From contig CAJUQV010000014.1 in the NCBI GenBank assembly GCA_910588335.1, forward strand, positions 19,053-83,052: DNA of 64,000 nt, given 5' to 3'. A model generated the notes under the pieces. The model saw only the letters and a list, made by a program, of their open reading frames with translations. It ran no database searches and was not told the DNA's origin. The stretch comes from an uncultured Ruminiclostridium sp. (GTDB lineage Bacteria; Bacillota; Clostridia; Oscillospirales; Ruminococcaceae). Below, in pieces: positions 43,465-52,374 of the stretch. A program made the translations under genes and the position numbers. Numbering within the stretch: position 1 is the stretch's first letter; the number at the start of each line of letters is the position of its first letter.

Positions 43465-43857
43465 TCAAACAACACCGCTTTGCGCTTTTGGACGAATTTC
43501 AGTACCTATTTTTTTATCGTCTCGCCACTTAGGCGCTTCTCCGTCGTCGCCCCAATATTCGTCGACAGCCGTTATCTTATTATCTTCGGTTTTTATAAAC
43601 GAGACAACGTGAAAGGAAAGGCTTCTGTCGGAGGAGTATACGTTAACGGCGGCAATAAAAAGATTTTTAAGCTTCTCTACCCTCTCGATTTTTCCCTCCC
43701 ATTCCCCGGGATATTCGCAATTGACCCTGATAAATTCTTCAACCGTAAAATGTTCATTGGTATTGTGCCAATTTACGTAAGCGTCTTTATGAAAAAATTT
43801 TTTCATTGCTTGCGCGTCCTGTTTAAGCACCGCTTCCCAATACGCTTTTAAATCCAT
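43465..43857 (-). CDS. NTF2-like/SnoaL-type small protein
   Basis: 130-residue alpha+beta protein of the NTF2-like superfamily (MDLKAYWEAVLKQDAQAMKK, then DAYVNWHNTNEHFTVEEFIR and VDEYWGDDGEAPKWRDDK). Such proteins bind small ligands or act as isomerases, and many have unassigned roles. The start at 43857 follows AAAAGGAAAAC. An upstream in-frame ATG at 43962 exists only because nested repeats lie there; those 35 residues are repeat-encoded and are excluded. Confidence 0.8.
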   Translation of the reverse strand: MDLKAYWEAVLKQDAQAMKKFFHKDAYVNWHNTNEHFTVEEFIRVNCEYPGEWEGKIERVEKLKNLFIAAVNVYSSDRSLSFHVVSFIKTEDNKITAVDEYWGDDGEAPKWRDDKKIGTEIRPKAQSGVV

Positions 43858-43886
43858 TTTTTCTGTTTTCCTTTTAATAAGTATTA

Positions 43887-44140
43887 CGGCTTGTTTAAAA
43901 AATCGGAAACGCCGTCTTTTCGTCCCCAAACGATCATCTTCCGAATCAAAAAGCCTCGTCATACCAATCCCTTTTTAAACTATGGATAAAATTCATAGTT
44001 TAAAAAGGGTTGCACCCAAAACACTAATCCAACAGTTTTAAAAGGGATTAGTATCAAACAACGGTTTGACTGCGTTTTTTCCTTAAAGATAACCTTTTTG
44101 GGGCAAAAATCCGTCATTTCCTCTATTTTCAAACAAGGCC
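43887..44140 (-). repeat. MITE-like element D1, split by a family A insertion
   Basis: Ends CGGCTTGTTT and AAACAAGGCC, flanked by TA (43885-43886, 44141-44142). Without the 92-bp family A insert and its 3-bp duplication it is 159 bp, the same as D2 at 61.2 kb. It shares with D2 the segments GGAAACGCCGTCTTTTCG, AAAAAGCCTCGTCA and TTTTTGGGGCAAAAATCC (D1 orientation). The interruption falls at CGTCA/TCAAAC where D2 is continuous. Confidence 0.85.
43962..44053 (+). repeat. Family A hairpin repeat A3, inserted in D1
   Basis: 92 bp, ends TACCAATCC and GGATTAGTA, flanked by TCA (43959-43961 and 44054-44056). Hairpin 1 pairs CCCTTTTTAAACTATG with CATAGTTTAAAAAGGG, a stem unlike that of A1/A2. The joint TTGCACCCAAAACACTAATCC is conserved. 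Comparison with the unbroken D2 shows that A3 arrived second. Confidence 0.88.
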
Positions 44141-44145
44141 TAATA

Positions 44146-44595
44146 TTATTTAATTACAACTTTCCAATCGTCACCATCAATAATATATTGAAATTCGCTT
44201 AAGCTGTCACTTAGCATAACCTGAATAAGCTCATTAAAATCATCTACCAGATTCACAGCAGACAATTCATCTTTTTTTATCCAATACATATCCCCTTCAT
44301 CTGAAGAAATAAGTTTTCCCTTAAATTTATCCGCGATAAAAAGAAAAACAATATATCGTCCGTTTTCTATGGGAAACTGTTTCACTCCGCAAAGCTTGGG
44401 ATTTAAAACAGTCAAGCCTGTTTCCTCCTTCATTTCACGCACTACCGCATCTACAATCGACTCACCCGCTTCAATATGTCCGCCCGGCAGCGCATACCCG
44501 TTCCAATCTTTTTTCACTCTGTTTTGAAGCAAATATCTGTCATCATCATGCAGTAAGCATAATACAGTCAATTCCGTGTTTTCTGTTTTTGACAT
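44146..44595 (-). CDS. NUDIX hydrolase, MutT-like
   Basis: 149-residue NUDIX pyrophosphohydrolase. The box spans about 38-61 (GGHIEAGESIVDAVVREMK then EETGL) with all catalytic residues. The N-terminal beta strand LTVLCLLHDDDRYLLQNR is typical of MutT/8-oxo-dGTP-type members; the substrate is unproven. It follows the U32 gene closely (17 bp) behind AAAAGGAG. Its 3' end lies beside element D1. Confidence 0.9.
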   Translation of the reverse strand: MSKTENTELTVLCLLHDDDRYLLQNRVKKDWNGYALPGGHIEAGESIVDAVVREMKEETGLTVLNPKLCGVKQFPIENGRYIVFLFIADKFKGKLISSDEGDMYWIKKDELSAVNLVDDFNELIQVMLSDSLSEFQYIIDGDDWKVVIK

Positions 44596-44612
44596 AAATA
44601 ATCTCCTTTTTA

Positions 44613-45821
44613 TTATTTTTTTTCGGTAATCCGCCTTATAATCGCACCCTTAGGATACGACCTTTCGCATACGGCCGTAAGTTTTTCTGTAGCCCTATTG
44701 GCTGTTTTTATCTCCTCGTTATCCGAATTGTACATTGCGGTCGGCTTAAAATTGACGGGCGCGCTTCCCGGTGTCAATACTTCCAAATCATCGTCAAGAG
44801 TAAAATAATTCCTTTGGGTGAGGAGCACTTTTCCGTTCTCGTACCCGTCGATTACTCCAACGAAATCACAGCTTCTCAGATAACCGCTGTTTTCGTATAT
44901 CTGTGAAGCGTCGTATTTTCCGAAATAAAATCCGGTGCAATAATCCCTATGACTTACGTTAAAAACCTCTTCCCTTACCCATTCGGGAAGCGGCTTTTTC
45001 TCCTTTGCGCAATTTAAAGCCTCTCTGTAAGCGTTGGTCACGGTGGCCACATAATAAGCGGATTTTGCCCTGCCCTCTATTTTAAAGCTGCTTACCCCCG
45101 CGTCGATAAGCTTGTCCAAATGCTCTATCATACACATATCCCTGGCGTTGAGTATATACGTCCCACCGTCATCCTCAAAAACTGGGAAAAACTGATCGGG
45201 TCGTTTTTCCTCCATTAAAGCGTATTTCCAGCGGCAGGGCTGGGCGCATTCTCCTCTGTTGGCGTTCCTTCCGGTCATATAAGCGGATAAAAGACAGCGC
45301 CCGGAAAATGAAACGCACATTGCCCCGTGAACAAAGGCCTCTATTTCCATATCCGAAGGTATTTTGTCACGGATCACCTTAATTTCTTCAAGGCTTGTTT
45401 CCCGCGACAAAACTACCCTTTTTGCTCCCATTTTATAAAGCTCCGAAGCGGCGGCGTAATTTACAATGCCGAACTGAGTCGACATATGTATTTCAAGGGA
45501 AGGCGCATATTTTTTTGTCAGGGACAGTACGCCCAGATCGCAAATTATCGCCGCGTCCACTCCCGCTGACTCCGCGTTTTTTATGAATTCGGGAAAAGCG
45601 TCGATTTCGGCGTTACCGGGCAACGTGTTGACCGTAATGTAAACCCTTACTCCCGCCTTATGTGCAAGCTCCGCGGCGCTTTTCAGATGATCAAAATCGA
45701 AATTCTTTGAAGCGGCTCTCATTCCGTAACCCTTTCCCCCCAGATAAACCGCGTCGCAGCCAAATCTGACCGCCGCCTCAAGACATTCAAAATCACCCGC
45801 CGGTGAAAGCAATTCAAGCAT
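44613..45821 (-). CDS. U32-family peptidase/hydroxylase-type protein
   Basis: 402 residues of the U32 family (formerly collagenase-like). Members such as RlhA and TrhP modify rRNA or tRNA by hydroxylation with prephenate-derived cofactors. Visible: ELLSPAGDFECLEAAVRFGCDAVYLGG at the N terminus, SFSGRCLLSAYMTGRNANRG with the conserved CAQPCRW cysteines, and SFKIEGRAKSAYYVATV. Which activity this copy has cannot be told. The ATG follows AAAGGTGACG. It is cotranscribed with the downstream NUDIX gene. Confidence 0.88.
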   Translation of the reverse strand: MLELLSPAGDFECLEAAVRFGCDAVYLGGKGYGMRAASKNFDFDHLKSAAELAHKAGVRVYITVNTLPGNAEIDAFPEFIKNAESAGVDAAIICDLGVLSLTKKYAPSLEIHMSTQFGIVNYAAASELYKMGAKRVVLSRETSLEEIKVIRDKIPSDMEIEAFVHGAMCVSFSGRCLLSAYMTGRNANRGECAQPCRWKYALMEEKRPDQFFPVFEDDGGTYILNARDMCMIEHLDKLIDAGVSSFKIEGRAKSAYYVATVTNAYREALNCAKEKKPLPEWVREEVFNVSHRDYCTGFYFGKYDASQIYENSGYLRSCDFVGVIDGYENGKVLLTQRNYFTLDDDLEVLTPGSAPVNFKPTAMYNSDNEEIKTANRATEKLTAVCERSYPKGAIIRRITEKK

Positions 45822-45939
45822 AACGTCACCTTTTCAATAATTACTTATACTATTTTTAAGTCATACTGTACACAAGATGAAATTTATGAATGATTTAAAA
45901 ATAGTGTTTTGAATTAAAATCAGTATTATACTAACATAA

Positions 45940-45982
45940 TACCAATCTTTAATCAAGTTGTAGACTTAATTAAAAATTGGTA
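45940..45982 (+). repeat. Family A solo hairpin A5
   Basis: 43 bp: TACCAATCTTTAATCAAG pairs with CTTAATTAAAAATTGGTA around TTGTAGA. It corresponds to hairpin 1 of A1/A2 only, and lies between the mltG and U32 genes. Confidence 0.65.
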
Positions 45983-46005
45983 TTTAATCTACAGTTTCAT
46001 ATGGT

Positions 46006-47469
46006 CTAACTAATCCCCGCCAACACAAGATTTTCCTCGTGCTCCTCAAGCGTTCTGGCGTAAAAAGTCTCTCCCGTTTCCTCATTGGCGCAGAAATAGT
46101 AATAATCGGTGGATTCCGCGTCCAGTACGGCGCTTATAGCGTCCATTCCGGGGTTGCAGATGGGTCCCGCGGGAATACCGTCGCACTCGTAGGTATCGTA
46201 GGCATTGGATATTGCCGCAAGCGAGGTAACAAGGCCGTAGTCTTTATAATAAGGTTCTATAAAATCCTGAACGTAAAACACGGTAACGTCCGACTGGAGT
46301 TTTGAAAGGTCTCCGCCCACTTTTAAACGGTTTAAAAATACGGAAGCTACCTTTCTCATATCCTCCACATTGCTTACCTCCGACTGTACCATGGAGGCGA
46401 GAGTTATAAGCTCGTCAAGAGTAAGACCCATTGTGTTCATCTGCTTGTACATTGTCTTGGTTATTTTTGAGTTGAAGTTTGAATATATCTTGCTTGCCGC
46501 CTCCTCCGCCTGTTCCGAAGTATCTATATCTCCTTCGGGATTTGCCTTTAACTCACGGCATTCATAAAATTCATACTTATCGGGGAAAAGGTAGCCCTCA
46601 AGCTGATTGAATTTCAATGAACCCGGCGTAACCCTCCGCTCAAAATCATACTTATTCATCTTTTCACGATAGAATTTTTCAAAATCCTCCGCCCGACAAA
46701 CAAATTTGTCCTCAAGAAGGCGACCTATTTCTATTGCCGTCATGCCTTCGATAATTGTAACTTCAACCGTAGACTTTCCTGCGCTTGAAGGTAAAAGAGT
46801 ATCTATTATGGTGCTGTAATTCATGGAAGAGGATAAGATAAACTCTCCCCCTTCAAAGGTATCTCCGCTGTGTCTCCACTCTTTATCCTTGCTCTTATAG
46901 CTAAAATAAAGCTTAAAAAATTCCGGCTCCTGTACTATTCCGCTTTCCTTAAGCGCCTGAGCTACCTGTTCCACAGTAGGGTTTTCGGGTATTTCAACCG
47001 ACACCTCGAATTCGCTGTTCTCCATTCCGCCGAAATCGGTTATCATATCGTACAGCTTAACGCCCAATCTAACTCCGAAAAAGATCACCGCCGCCGATAC
47101 GGCAACGCCCAAAAGAATGCGTATTACCGTCTTTCTGGCTTCTCTCTGCTTTTTAAGCTGCTTTCGGGCTTCACGGGCACGCTTTAAGGCCTTATCTGAA
47201 ATAGGTTTTTCGGTCTCCTCGTCAAACTCGATATCGTGAAGCCCCTCCTCGTCCATTTCCTCCGCCTCGTCGATACGCTTGGCATTAAGGCTGTCCGGAA
47301 CGGCGTTCTGCTCATTTTTCCCGGAACCGAAAATCTCTCCGCTAAAAACGCCGGTTTTATCCATATCGGAGGACACGTCATTATTCTCCTCTTTTTGTCT
47401 GCGTTCTTTATTTCGGGAGAGTATTTCGGATAATTCGTCCTTTTCCCGTCTTTCGTCGTTGTTGTCCAT
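46006..47469 (-). CDS. mltG: Endolytic transglycosylase MltG
   Basis: Membrane-bound lytic transglycosylase (YceG family) that cleaves nascent peptidoglycan and limits strand length. 487 residues: a long charged cytoplasmic N terminus (about 1-112), one helix (about 114-137), then the YceG domain with VTIIEGMTAIEIGRLLEDK, the catalytic Glu in LASMVQSEVSN, and the C-terminal PAGPICNPGMDAISAVLD. The N-terminal part is longer than in E. coli MltG and rich in Glu/Lys, perhaps coiled or disordered. The ATG follows AGAAGGGAATG. Confidence 0.95.
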   Translation of the reverse strand: MDNNDERREKDELSEILSRNKERRQKEENNDVSSDMDKTGVFSGEIFGSGKNEQNAVPDSLNAKRIDEAEEMDEEGLHDIEFDEETEKPISDKALKRAREARKQLKKQREARKTVIRILLGVAVSAAVIFFGVRLGVKLYDMITDFGGMENSEFEVSVEIPENPTVEQVAQALKESGIVQEPEFFKLYFSYKSKDKEWRHSGDTFEGGEFILSSSMNYSTIIDTLLPSSAGKSTVEVTIIEGMTAIEIGRLLEDKFVCRAEDFEKFYREKMNKYDFERRVTPGSLKFNQLEGYLFPDKYEFYECRELKANPEGDIDTSEQAEEAASKIYSNFNSKITKTMYKQMNTMGLTLDELITLASMVQSEVSNVEDMRKVASVFLNRLKVGGDLSKLQSDVTVFYVQDFIEPYYKDYGLVTSLAAISNAYDTYECDGIPAGPICNPGMDAISAVLDAESTDYYYFCANEETGETFYARTLEEHEENLVLAGIS

Positions 47470-47621
47470 TTCAGATCATTCCCTTCTTTGCGAGAAGCGC
47501 TGAACCGGATATTTCATACCGATTCTCAATTAGAACTTGTTCCCAATCCGATAACAAACAGATTTATTGGGAATCACACCCGAAATACTGTTTGCAAATC
47601 ATTCCGAATTTTCAAATTGTC

Positions 47622-48188
47622 TTATAGTATCAAGCTTTTTATCCTATAAACGCCCTTATCGGTCACTATTATATCTACGGCTTTATCTCCATTAGATGGG
47701 TTAAAATCAATTATATTTTCCTCAAAACAAAGCCCAATTTTTACGCATTCATTTTTTTCAAAAAACCTGTCATAAAAGCCTTTTCCGTACCCTATCCTGT
47801 ATCCTTGACGGTTATAGCAAAGGGCGGGGGTAATACAAACCGTATCCGGACTTACTTCTGCGCCGTGACAGTAAGACTTCGGCTCATACACGGAAAAAAC
47901 GCCTTTTTCCAGATCATTTTCACCGGTAATGTATTTAAAGATCATTTCGCCGCCGCTGCACAATGGCGCCGCTACTTTTTTCCCCAACGAAATAGCGCGG
48001 GAAACTATTCCAAGGGTATATATCTCTTCTTCTTTATTTATATAGCAAAATATTCTGTCCGCCCGCTTAAACTCCTCCGTTGAAAAAAGCGTTTCGGCTG
48101 CCTTGACGGACAGTTCCCTTCTTTTTTCTTCGGGAACAAGCTTTCTCGCCGCCAAAAGCTCCTTTCGCAGCACGCTTTTTATCTGCAT
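47622..48188 (-). CDS. 5-formyltetrahydrofolate cyclo-ligase
   Basis: ATP-dependent recycling of 5-formyl-THF to 5,10-methenyl-THF in one-carbon metabolism. 188 residues: N-terminal LRKELLAARKLVPEEKRRELS substrate helix region, ICYINKEEEIYT, and the ATP/phosphate loop with GYRIGYGKGFYDRFF, the family hallmark. The start overlaps the DJ-1 gene stop by 10 bp, so the pair is coupled. Confidence 0.95.
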   Translation of the reverse strand: MQIKSVLRKELLAARKLVPEEKRRELSVKAAETLFSTEEFKRADRIFCYINKEEEIYTLGIVSRAISLGKKVAAPLCSGGEMIFKYITGENDLEKGVFSVYEPKSYCHGAEVSPDTVCITPALCYNRQGYRIGYGKGFYDRFFEKNECVKIGLCFEENIIDFNPSNGDKAVDIIVTDKGVYRIKSLIL

Positions 48189-48721
48189 TGCAAAGAAGCC
48201 TTTATCCTGTCTGCCGTTTCCTTGCCTTTAAGGCACTCCAACAGCTTAAAGCCGAACTCCTGCGCCACACCCGCACCCTTGGCGGTGATAACATGACCGT
48301 CTCTGCACACAAAGTCTTCGGATAGCTTGGCGCAGCCAAGCTGTTCCTCAAAACCGGGGAAACAAACGGCCTCTTTTCCTTTAAGCAGTCCCATATGACC
48401 CAGAATAGAGGGGGCGGCACAGATGGCGGAAATATACTTGCCGTTGTTAACACAAAACTCCACGGCTTTCCGAACGTTTGCGTTCTTTTCAAGATTTAAG
48501 GTTCCGGGCATACCGCCGGGAAGTATCACCATATCAATATTATCGTCAAGAGTTATCTCGCTATCGGTTAGGTCAGTGCATACGCTGATTCCGTGAGAAC
48601 CGGTAATGATCTCTTCCCCCACTCCCACAACGGTAACCTCACAGTCTCCCCTGCGGAGGATATCAATAGGACAAAAAGCCTCCATTTCCTCAAATCCGTC
48701 TGCCAAAAAACAATATACCAT
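48179..48721 (-). CDS. DJ-1/PfpI-family protein
   Basis: 180-residue member of the DJ-1/ThiJ/PfpI superfamily. Reactive C101 lies in the nucleophile elbow ISAICAAPSIL, with the partner Glu in FLADGFEEMEA. DJ-1-type bacterial proteins act as glyoxalase/deglycase-like or stress proteins; the present role is not defined. It precedes the folate enzyme gene by overlap. Confidence 0.92.
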   Translation of the reverse strand: MVYCFLADGFEEMEAFCPIDILRRGDCEVTVVGVGEEIITGSHGISVCTDLTDSEITLDDNIDMVILPGGMPGTLNLEKNANVRKAVEFCVNNGKYISAICAAPSILGHMGLLKGKEAVCFPGFEEQLGCAKLSEDFVCRDGHVITAKGAGVAQEFGFKLLECLKGKETADRIKASLQCR

Positions 48722-48745
48722 AATGATTCCTTTCTTTTAATATTT

Positions 48746-49621
48746 TTAGTCTTTAAAAATTATACGGAATTTTTCTTCCATAAACGCCGGGTGATAGGAC
48801 AGCTTAGCCTTTCTGAGGTTTTCCTCTCCTACGTCCTCCTCGCGGTTGATATATTTGTAATCGGAACAGCGGCGGCTTACAAATTCCCTGTTTATCATGG
48901 GATAAGTTCCATCGTAATCGGAGAGCGCCTTTTCCACATGTACGTCAAAGGTGTCTCCGTTTATCCCTTCACCGAAGGTAAAAGCCACGGGATTTCCCTC
49001 AACCTTCAGAAGTCCTCCGATAAATCCCAGCTCGCCAAAATACTCAAGACCCTTTTTACAGGCGGTCAGCTCCTGTTCAAGGGATGGGTCACCGCTGCCG
49101 GAGTTTTCATCTTTCCATTTTTCCAATACCGTTTCGCATTCCTTAACGTTTTCATCGGATATATCCTCATAACTCCAGTCATTTTGTATAAAACGGTTGA
49201 TAAAGTTTCTTTTGGAATGGTATTTCTTTCCCACAAGGGTGGACAAATCGTCATAATTGTAACAATAATCGAAAAAATCGGGATTTGAATAAATCTCCAC
49301 CCCGTCTCCGTAGGTTTCCTTAAGATACTCCATTCCGCTTTTGGGAGAGCTGCCGAAGCAAAGACGGCACCCCTGTGAGCGGCTGTAATTTCTGAGCTCC
49401 TCGACGATCTCCTTAAAATTGCCCTTACCGGAAGGATAGAAAAACTCTCCCTCGCTGCTCACAATGTAAAAATCCTTGTAAAAGGCAACCTTGATATTAA
49501 AAGGCTCGCTCCATATAAAATTATTACCGAAAGTGTATTCACAGCCTCGGTAGCCCGAAAGGGACAAAAGCTTCTTTGCCCGATCCCTGTCCTCAATTCT
49601 TATTTCTCTGAATTCCAACAT
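48746..49621 (-). CDS. DUF2156/phosphatidylglycerol lysyltransferase-like protein
   Basis: 291 residues with two GNAT-like folds, as in the DUF2156 family related to the catalytic domain of MprF-type lysyltransferases. Visible are KLLSLSGYRGCEYTFGNNFIWSEPFN, KYHSKRNFINRF and the C-terminal GTYPMINREFVSRRC with INREEDVGEENLRKAKLSYHP. There are no membrane helices, so a soluble aminoacyl- or acyltransferase is likelier than lipid lysinylation. It starts 3 bp after tmk and is probably in that transcript. Confidence 0.85.
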   Translation of the reverse strand: MLEFREIRIEDRDRAKKLLSLSGYRGCEYTFGNNFIWSEPFNIKVAFYKDFYIVSSEGEFFYPSGKGNFKEIVEELRNYSRSQGCRLCFGSSPKSGMEYLKETYGDGVEIYSNPDFFDYCYNYDDLSTLVGKKYHSKRNFINRFIQNDWSYEDISDENVKECETVLEKWKDENSGSGDPSLEQELTACKKGLEYFGELGFIGGLLKVEGNPVAFTFGEGINGDTFDVHVEKALSDYDGTYPMINREFVSRRCSDYKYINREEDVGEENLRKAKLSYHPAFMEEKFRIIFKD

Positions 49622-49624
49622 AAA

Positions 49625-50281
49625 TTATTCTAACAATTCCTTTATTTTTAATATGATAGTCTGATGTATATGATCAACGGAAAGCGGTTCCCCGCCTTCG
49701 GCGCATGGGATCATTATCCAGCCTTCCTTTTCCGCAACATATTCCGCCGCCCTGCGGCATTCATTCATGTACAGAAGATTGCTTTCGTGAATATCAAGTT
49801 TTTTCTCGTCTCCCCCGTAGCGCTTAAGAAGAAGCTTTCTTGAAATATCCGTGGGCATATCGAGAAAAAGAGTGGCGTAAGGCTTCGGCATTCCGAATTT
49901 ATTATACTCCATATCATACAGCCAATTCAGATACTCCTCCCATTTTTCCTCGGAAAGCTTTGTCATCTGATACATGGCGTTGCTGCTCACATAACGTGCG
50001 GAAACAACGATTTTGCCCGCTTTTATATCCTTTTCCCAGTCTGTTTTATAGCTTGTATACCTGTCCACGGCGTAAAAACAACTGGCGGTATAGGCGCTGA
50101 TATAGCTGTTCTCCTCGCTGTAATCACCGTTAAGATAATTTTTTATTATTTTTCCCGACGGTGAATCGTAATTGGGAAAAGTTATATATCTGAAATCAGG
50201 ATAAACTTTTTTTATAAGTTCTATCTGAGTAGTTTTTCCGCCTCCGTCAAGACCTTCTATTACTATAAGCTTTTTTTCCAC
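49625..50281 (-). CDS. dTMP kinase-family protein
   Basis: Nucleoside monophosphate kinase of the thymidylate kinase family, 218 residues. P-loop IEGLDGGGKTT (8-18), FPNYDSPSGKIIKNYLNG, the DRYTS motif and VVSARYVSSNAMYQMTK are present. It uses a GTG start at 50281 after GAGGAAC. It is somewhat divergent from standard Tmk (the LID region is KRYGGDEKKLDIHE), so it may be a second copy; another tmk elsewhere cannot be excluded. Confidence 0.88.
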   Translation of the reverse strand: MEKKLIVIEGLDGGGKTTQIELIKKVYPDFRYITFPNYDSPSGKIIKNYLNGDYSEENSYISAYTASCFYAVDRYTSYKTDWEKDIKAGKIVVSARYVSSNAMYQMTKLSEEKWEEYLNWLYDMEYNKFGMPKPYATLFLDMPTDISRKLLLKRYGGDEKKLDIHESNLLYMNECRRAAEYVAEKEGWIMIPCAEGGEPLSVDHIHQTIILKIKELLE

Positions 50282-50365
50282 AGAAATGTTCCTCGTTTCA
50301 CAGGCAAAATACGGGGTTTGACTGATACTGATCCATATATTGTAATTTTACCACAAAATCCCTTT

Positions 50366-51538
50366 TTAGTCAAGTTCCGCCAGTTGTCTTTCTATACTTA
50401 CAATGGGAACCGCATTTTTGTCAATGGCATTGATTCCGCCGACCGTCATTTCACGGATCTGTCTGTCGGAAAGCCTGAATTTATACGGAACCGCCAAATC
50501 GAATATAAGCGTGTTTCCCGCAGGGTTTTTAACCACGCGAAAATCGTGTATGGAAAGACCCTCGTCTATTCCCTTCACAACTTTCTTCACCGCCCCGAAA
50601 AGCTCCGTCGTTTCCTCGTCGTCTATGTCCACCGGGTCGATATGAATAGTTACGCCACAGCCGAATTTTTTTTTAAATTCCGTTTCGATACCGTCCACAA
50701 GAGTGTGTGCGTCGGAAAGCGGCATTGAGGAAGCAACCTCCGCATGAAAGGAAATAAAGCTTATTCCAACTCCGTAATTGTGCACGATCAGGTCGTGCAT
50801 TCCGATTATTCCCTCATAGGAATTCACCGTGCTCTTTATATCATCCACCAATTCCTTTTCGGGCATCTGTCCCATAAGAGGCGACAGGCTTTCCTTAGCG
50901 GTCTTAATCCCCGACACCACTATAAAGGCGGATACCAGCAAGCCCGCCCAGCCGTCAATGTTAACGTCGAAAATAACGCTCGCCGCCATTCCCAAAATAA
51001 CGGCGGCCGTAGCGGTTACGTCGGAAATGCTGTCGGCGGCGGTGGCTTTAAGGGATACCGAGTTAATTTCGGATCCCAGCTTTCTGTTGAAAAAAAACAT
51101 CCAGAGCTTTACCAATACCGACGCAAACAGGATCACAAACGTAAGCACGCTTATGTCCGGAACTTCGGGAACGATTATTTTGTCGACGGAGCTTTTGGCC
51201 AGTTCTACTCCCATCAGCGTGATTATAAAAGAAATAATGAGTCCCGCCACATATTCCGCTCTTCCGTGTCCGAAGGGATGTTCCCTGTCCGGAGGGGTCA
51301 TGGCAATTTTAAACCCCACCATATTAACTATGGAAGAACCGGCGTCTGACAAATTGTTCAGCGCGTCCGCCACTACCGATACGGCGCCCGAAAGAATGCC
51401 CGCTATAAGCTTTCCCGTAAAAAGGAGAAGATTAAGTATTATTCCGGTAATTCCCGAAAGAAAGCCGTATTTCTTTCGTATATCAAAGGAGTAGTCCGCG
51501 GTTTTTCCTATAAAAAGCCTTATTAAGAATTTTGTCAT
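50366..51538 (-). CDS. Cation diffusion facilitator family transporter
   Basis: Divalent metal/proton antiporter of the CDF family, 390 residues. About six helices in the first 225 residues carry the metal-site residues in VADALNNLSDAGSS and HPFGHGRAEY, plus ATAADSISDV in helix 5. The cytoplasmic metal-binding domain follows (about 230-310: HDLIVHNYG, ISFHAEV, HIDP). About 80 extra C-terminal residues form a second small domain. The metal is probably zinc, iron or manganese. Single gene with its own promoter. Confidence 0.93.
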   Translation of the reverse strand: MTKFLIRLFIGKTADYSFDIRKKYGFLSGITGIILNLLLFTGKLIAGILSGAVSVVADALNNLSDAGSSIVNMVGFKIAMTPPDREHPFGHGRAEYVAGLIISFIITLMGVELAKSSVDKIIVPEVPDISVLTFVILFASVLVKLWMFFFNRKLGSEINSVSLKATAADSISDVTATAAVILGMAASVIFDVNIDGWAGLLVSAFIVVSGIKTAKESLSPLMGQMPEKELVDDIKSTVNSYEGIIGMHDLIVHNYGVGISFISFHAEVASSMPLSDAHTLVDGIETEFKKKFGCGVTIHIDPVDIDDEETTELFGAVKKVVKGIDEGLSIHDFRVVKNPAGNTLIFDLAVPYKFRLSDRQIREMTVGGINAIDKNAVPIVSIERQLAELD

Positions 51539-51560
51539 GGCCTGCCTCCGTTTTTTACGT

Positions 51561-51609
51561 TACGGTCAATAATATTAATGACAAATATATAGATGATCAA
51601 AGATTGGTA
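51561..51609 (-). repeat. Family A repeat A6, decayed short copy
   Basis: Minus strand TACCAATCTTTGATCAT then CTATATATTTGTC, nearly identical to the short copy A7 at 61.1 kb; its 3' end has lost the GATTAGTA terminus. TTA precedes it on the minus strand. Confidence 0.55.
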
Positions 51610-51669
51610 TAAAGAACCGGATAATACATTGGAATAATATTCCTCTTAAGCTTTATATAATTATTCTAA

Positions 51670-51698
51670 TTTTACTATATTAAAACCGATTTGTCAAA
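51670..51698 (-). promoter_or_regulatory. SigA-type promoter of the CDF gene
   Basis: Minus strand TTGACA (51693-51698), 17-bp spacer, TAAAAT (51670-51675). The leader of about 125 nt contains repeat A6, so the repeat is transcribed. Confidence 0.75.
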
Positions 51699-51778
51699 TA
51701 AAATTTTTACACGGAATCAACAGCTTTACAAACAACATCCAAAAAAGCTAAAATCTTCCTAAAATCTAAAAAAAACTA

Positions 51779-51807
51779 TTGCTTTTTTCCGAAATCTGTG
51801 TTATAAT
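51779..51807 (+). promoter_or_regulatory. SigA-type promoter of secG
   Basis: TTGCTT (51779-51784), 17-bp spacer, TATAAT (51802-51807), with the ribosome site AGGAAGGAAG before the start at 51892. Confidence 0.75.
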
Positions 51808-51891
51808 GTAATGCGTGTCAATACAAAAGCTTCTTTTATAGCTTTTTAATTAAAATTAGGACAGAACAAAAACAGGAAGGAAGATTTATAA

Positions 51892-52299
51892 ATGTCAGTT
51901 TTAGAGATAGTTGCGGCGATACTGCTGATCTTAGCGTGTGTTTTTATCATTCTTGTGGTACTTATGCAGGATTCCAAGCAGGGTATGTCTCAGACCATTT
52001 CAGGCACCAGCGGAGACAATTACTATCAGAAGAATTCAGGCAGGACAAAGGAAGCCAAGCTTGCCCGTATGACAAAAACGGCGGCTATCGTGGTTTTCAT
52101 AGTGGCCCTGCTTGTTAACCTTATAACCATTTACGGCTGGGGCAAGTCCGACGGCGGTTCGGCTTCCACTACCACTCCCGCGGTAACCACAACCGCAGCC
52201 GAAGATACGTCTTCTGCGGACACAACGGCGTCTGAAGATACATCGGCAGATGAAACCACATCGGCGGCTGAGGATACTACAACGCCCGCGGCAGAATAA
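51892..52299 (+). CDS. secG: Preprotein translocase subunit SecG with Thr/Ala-rich tail
   Basis: Small accessory subunit of the SecYEG channel. Residues 1-85 are a normal SecG: helix 3-25, VLMQDSKQGMSQTISG loop, and helix about 62-82 ending NLITIYGWG. The remaining roughly 50 residues are a low-complexity tail of Thr, Ala, Ser, Glu and Asp, not part of the family. It has its own terminator (52314-52335) before rnr, a common genomic neighbour of secG. Confidence 0.93.
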   Translation: MSVLEIVAAILLILACVFIILVVLMQDSKQGMSQTISGTSGDNYYQKNSGRTKEAKLARMTKTAAIVVFIVALLVNLITIYGWGKSDGGSASTTTPAVTTTAAEDTSSADTTASEDTSADETTSAAEDTTTPAAE

Positions 52300-52313
52300 C
52301 AGAAAAATATCAA

Positions 52314-52335
52314 GGGGCGATTTTTCGCCCCTTTT
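52314..52335 (+). terminator. Terminator between secG and rnr
   Basis: GGGGCGA / TCGCCCC stem with TTTT loop, then TTTT. rnr starts 40 bp later with no separate strong promoter visible, so partial read-through is likely. Confidence 0.8.
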
Positions 52336-52374
52336 AAGTTAACGGAAGCTTATTATTTACGAAAGGACAAGCCA

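Noticed and set aside
43858..43962. N-terminal extension of the NTF2-like protein starting at 43962
   Set aside because: These 35 codons lie largely within element D1; the ribosome site and family length support the start at 43857.
47533..47570. Another C-type element near mltG (AGAACTTGTTCCCAAT then ATTGGGAA)
   Set aside because: Only one terminal repeat and a short inverted repeat are present; it may be a decayed copy but cannot be delimited.
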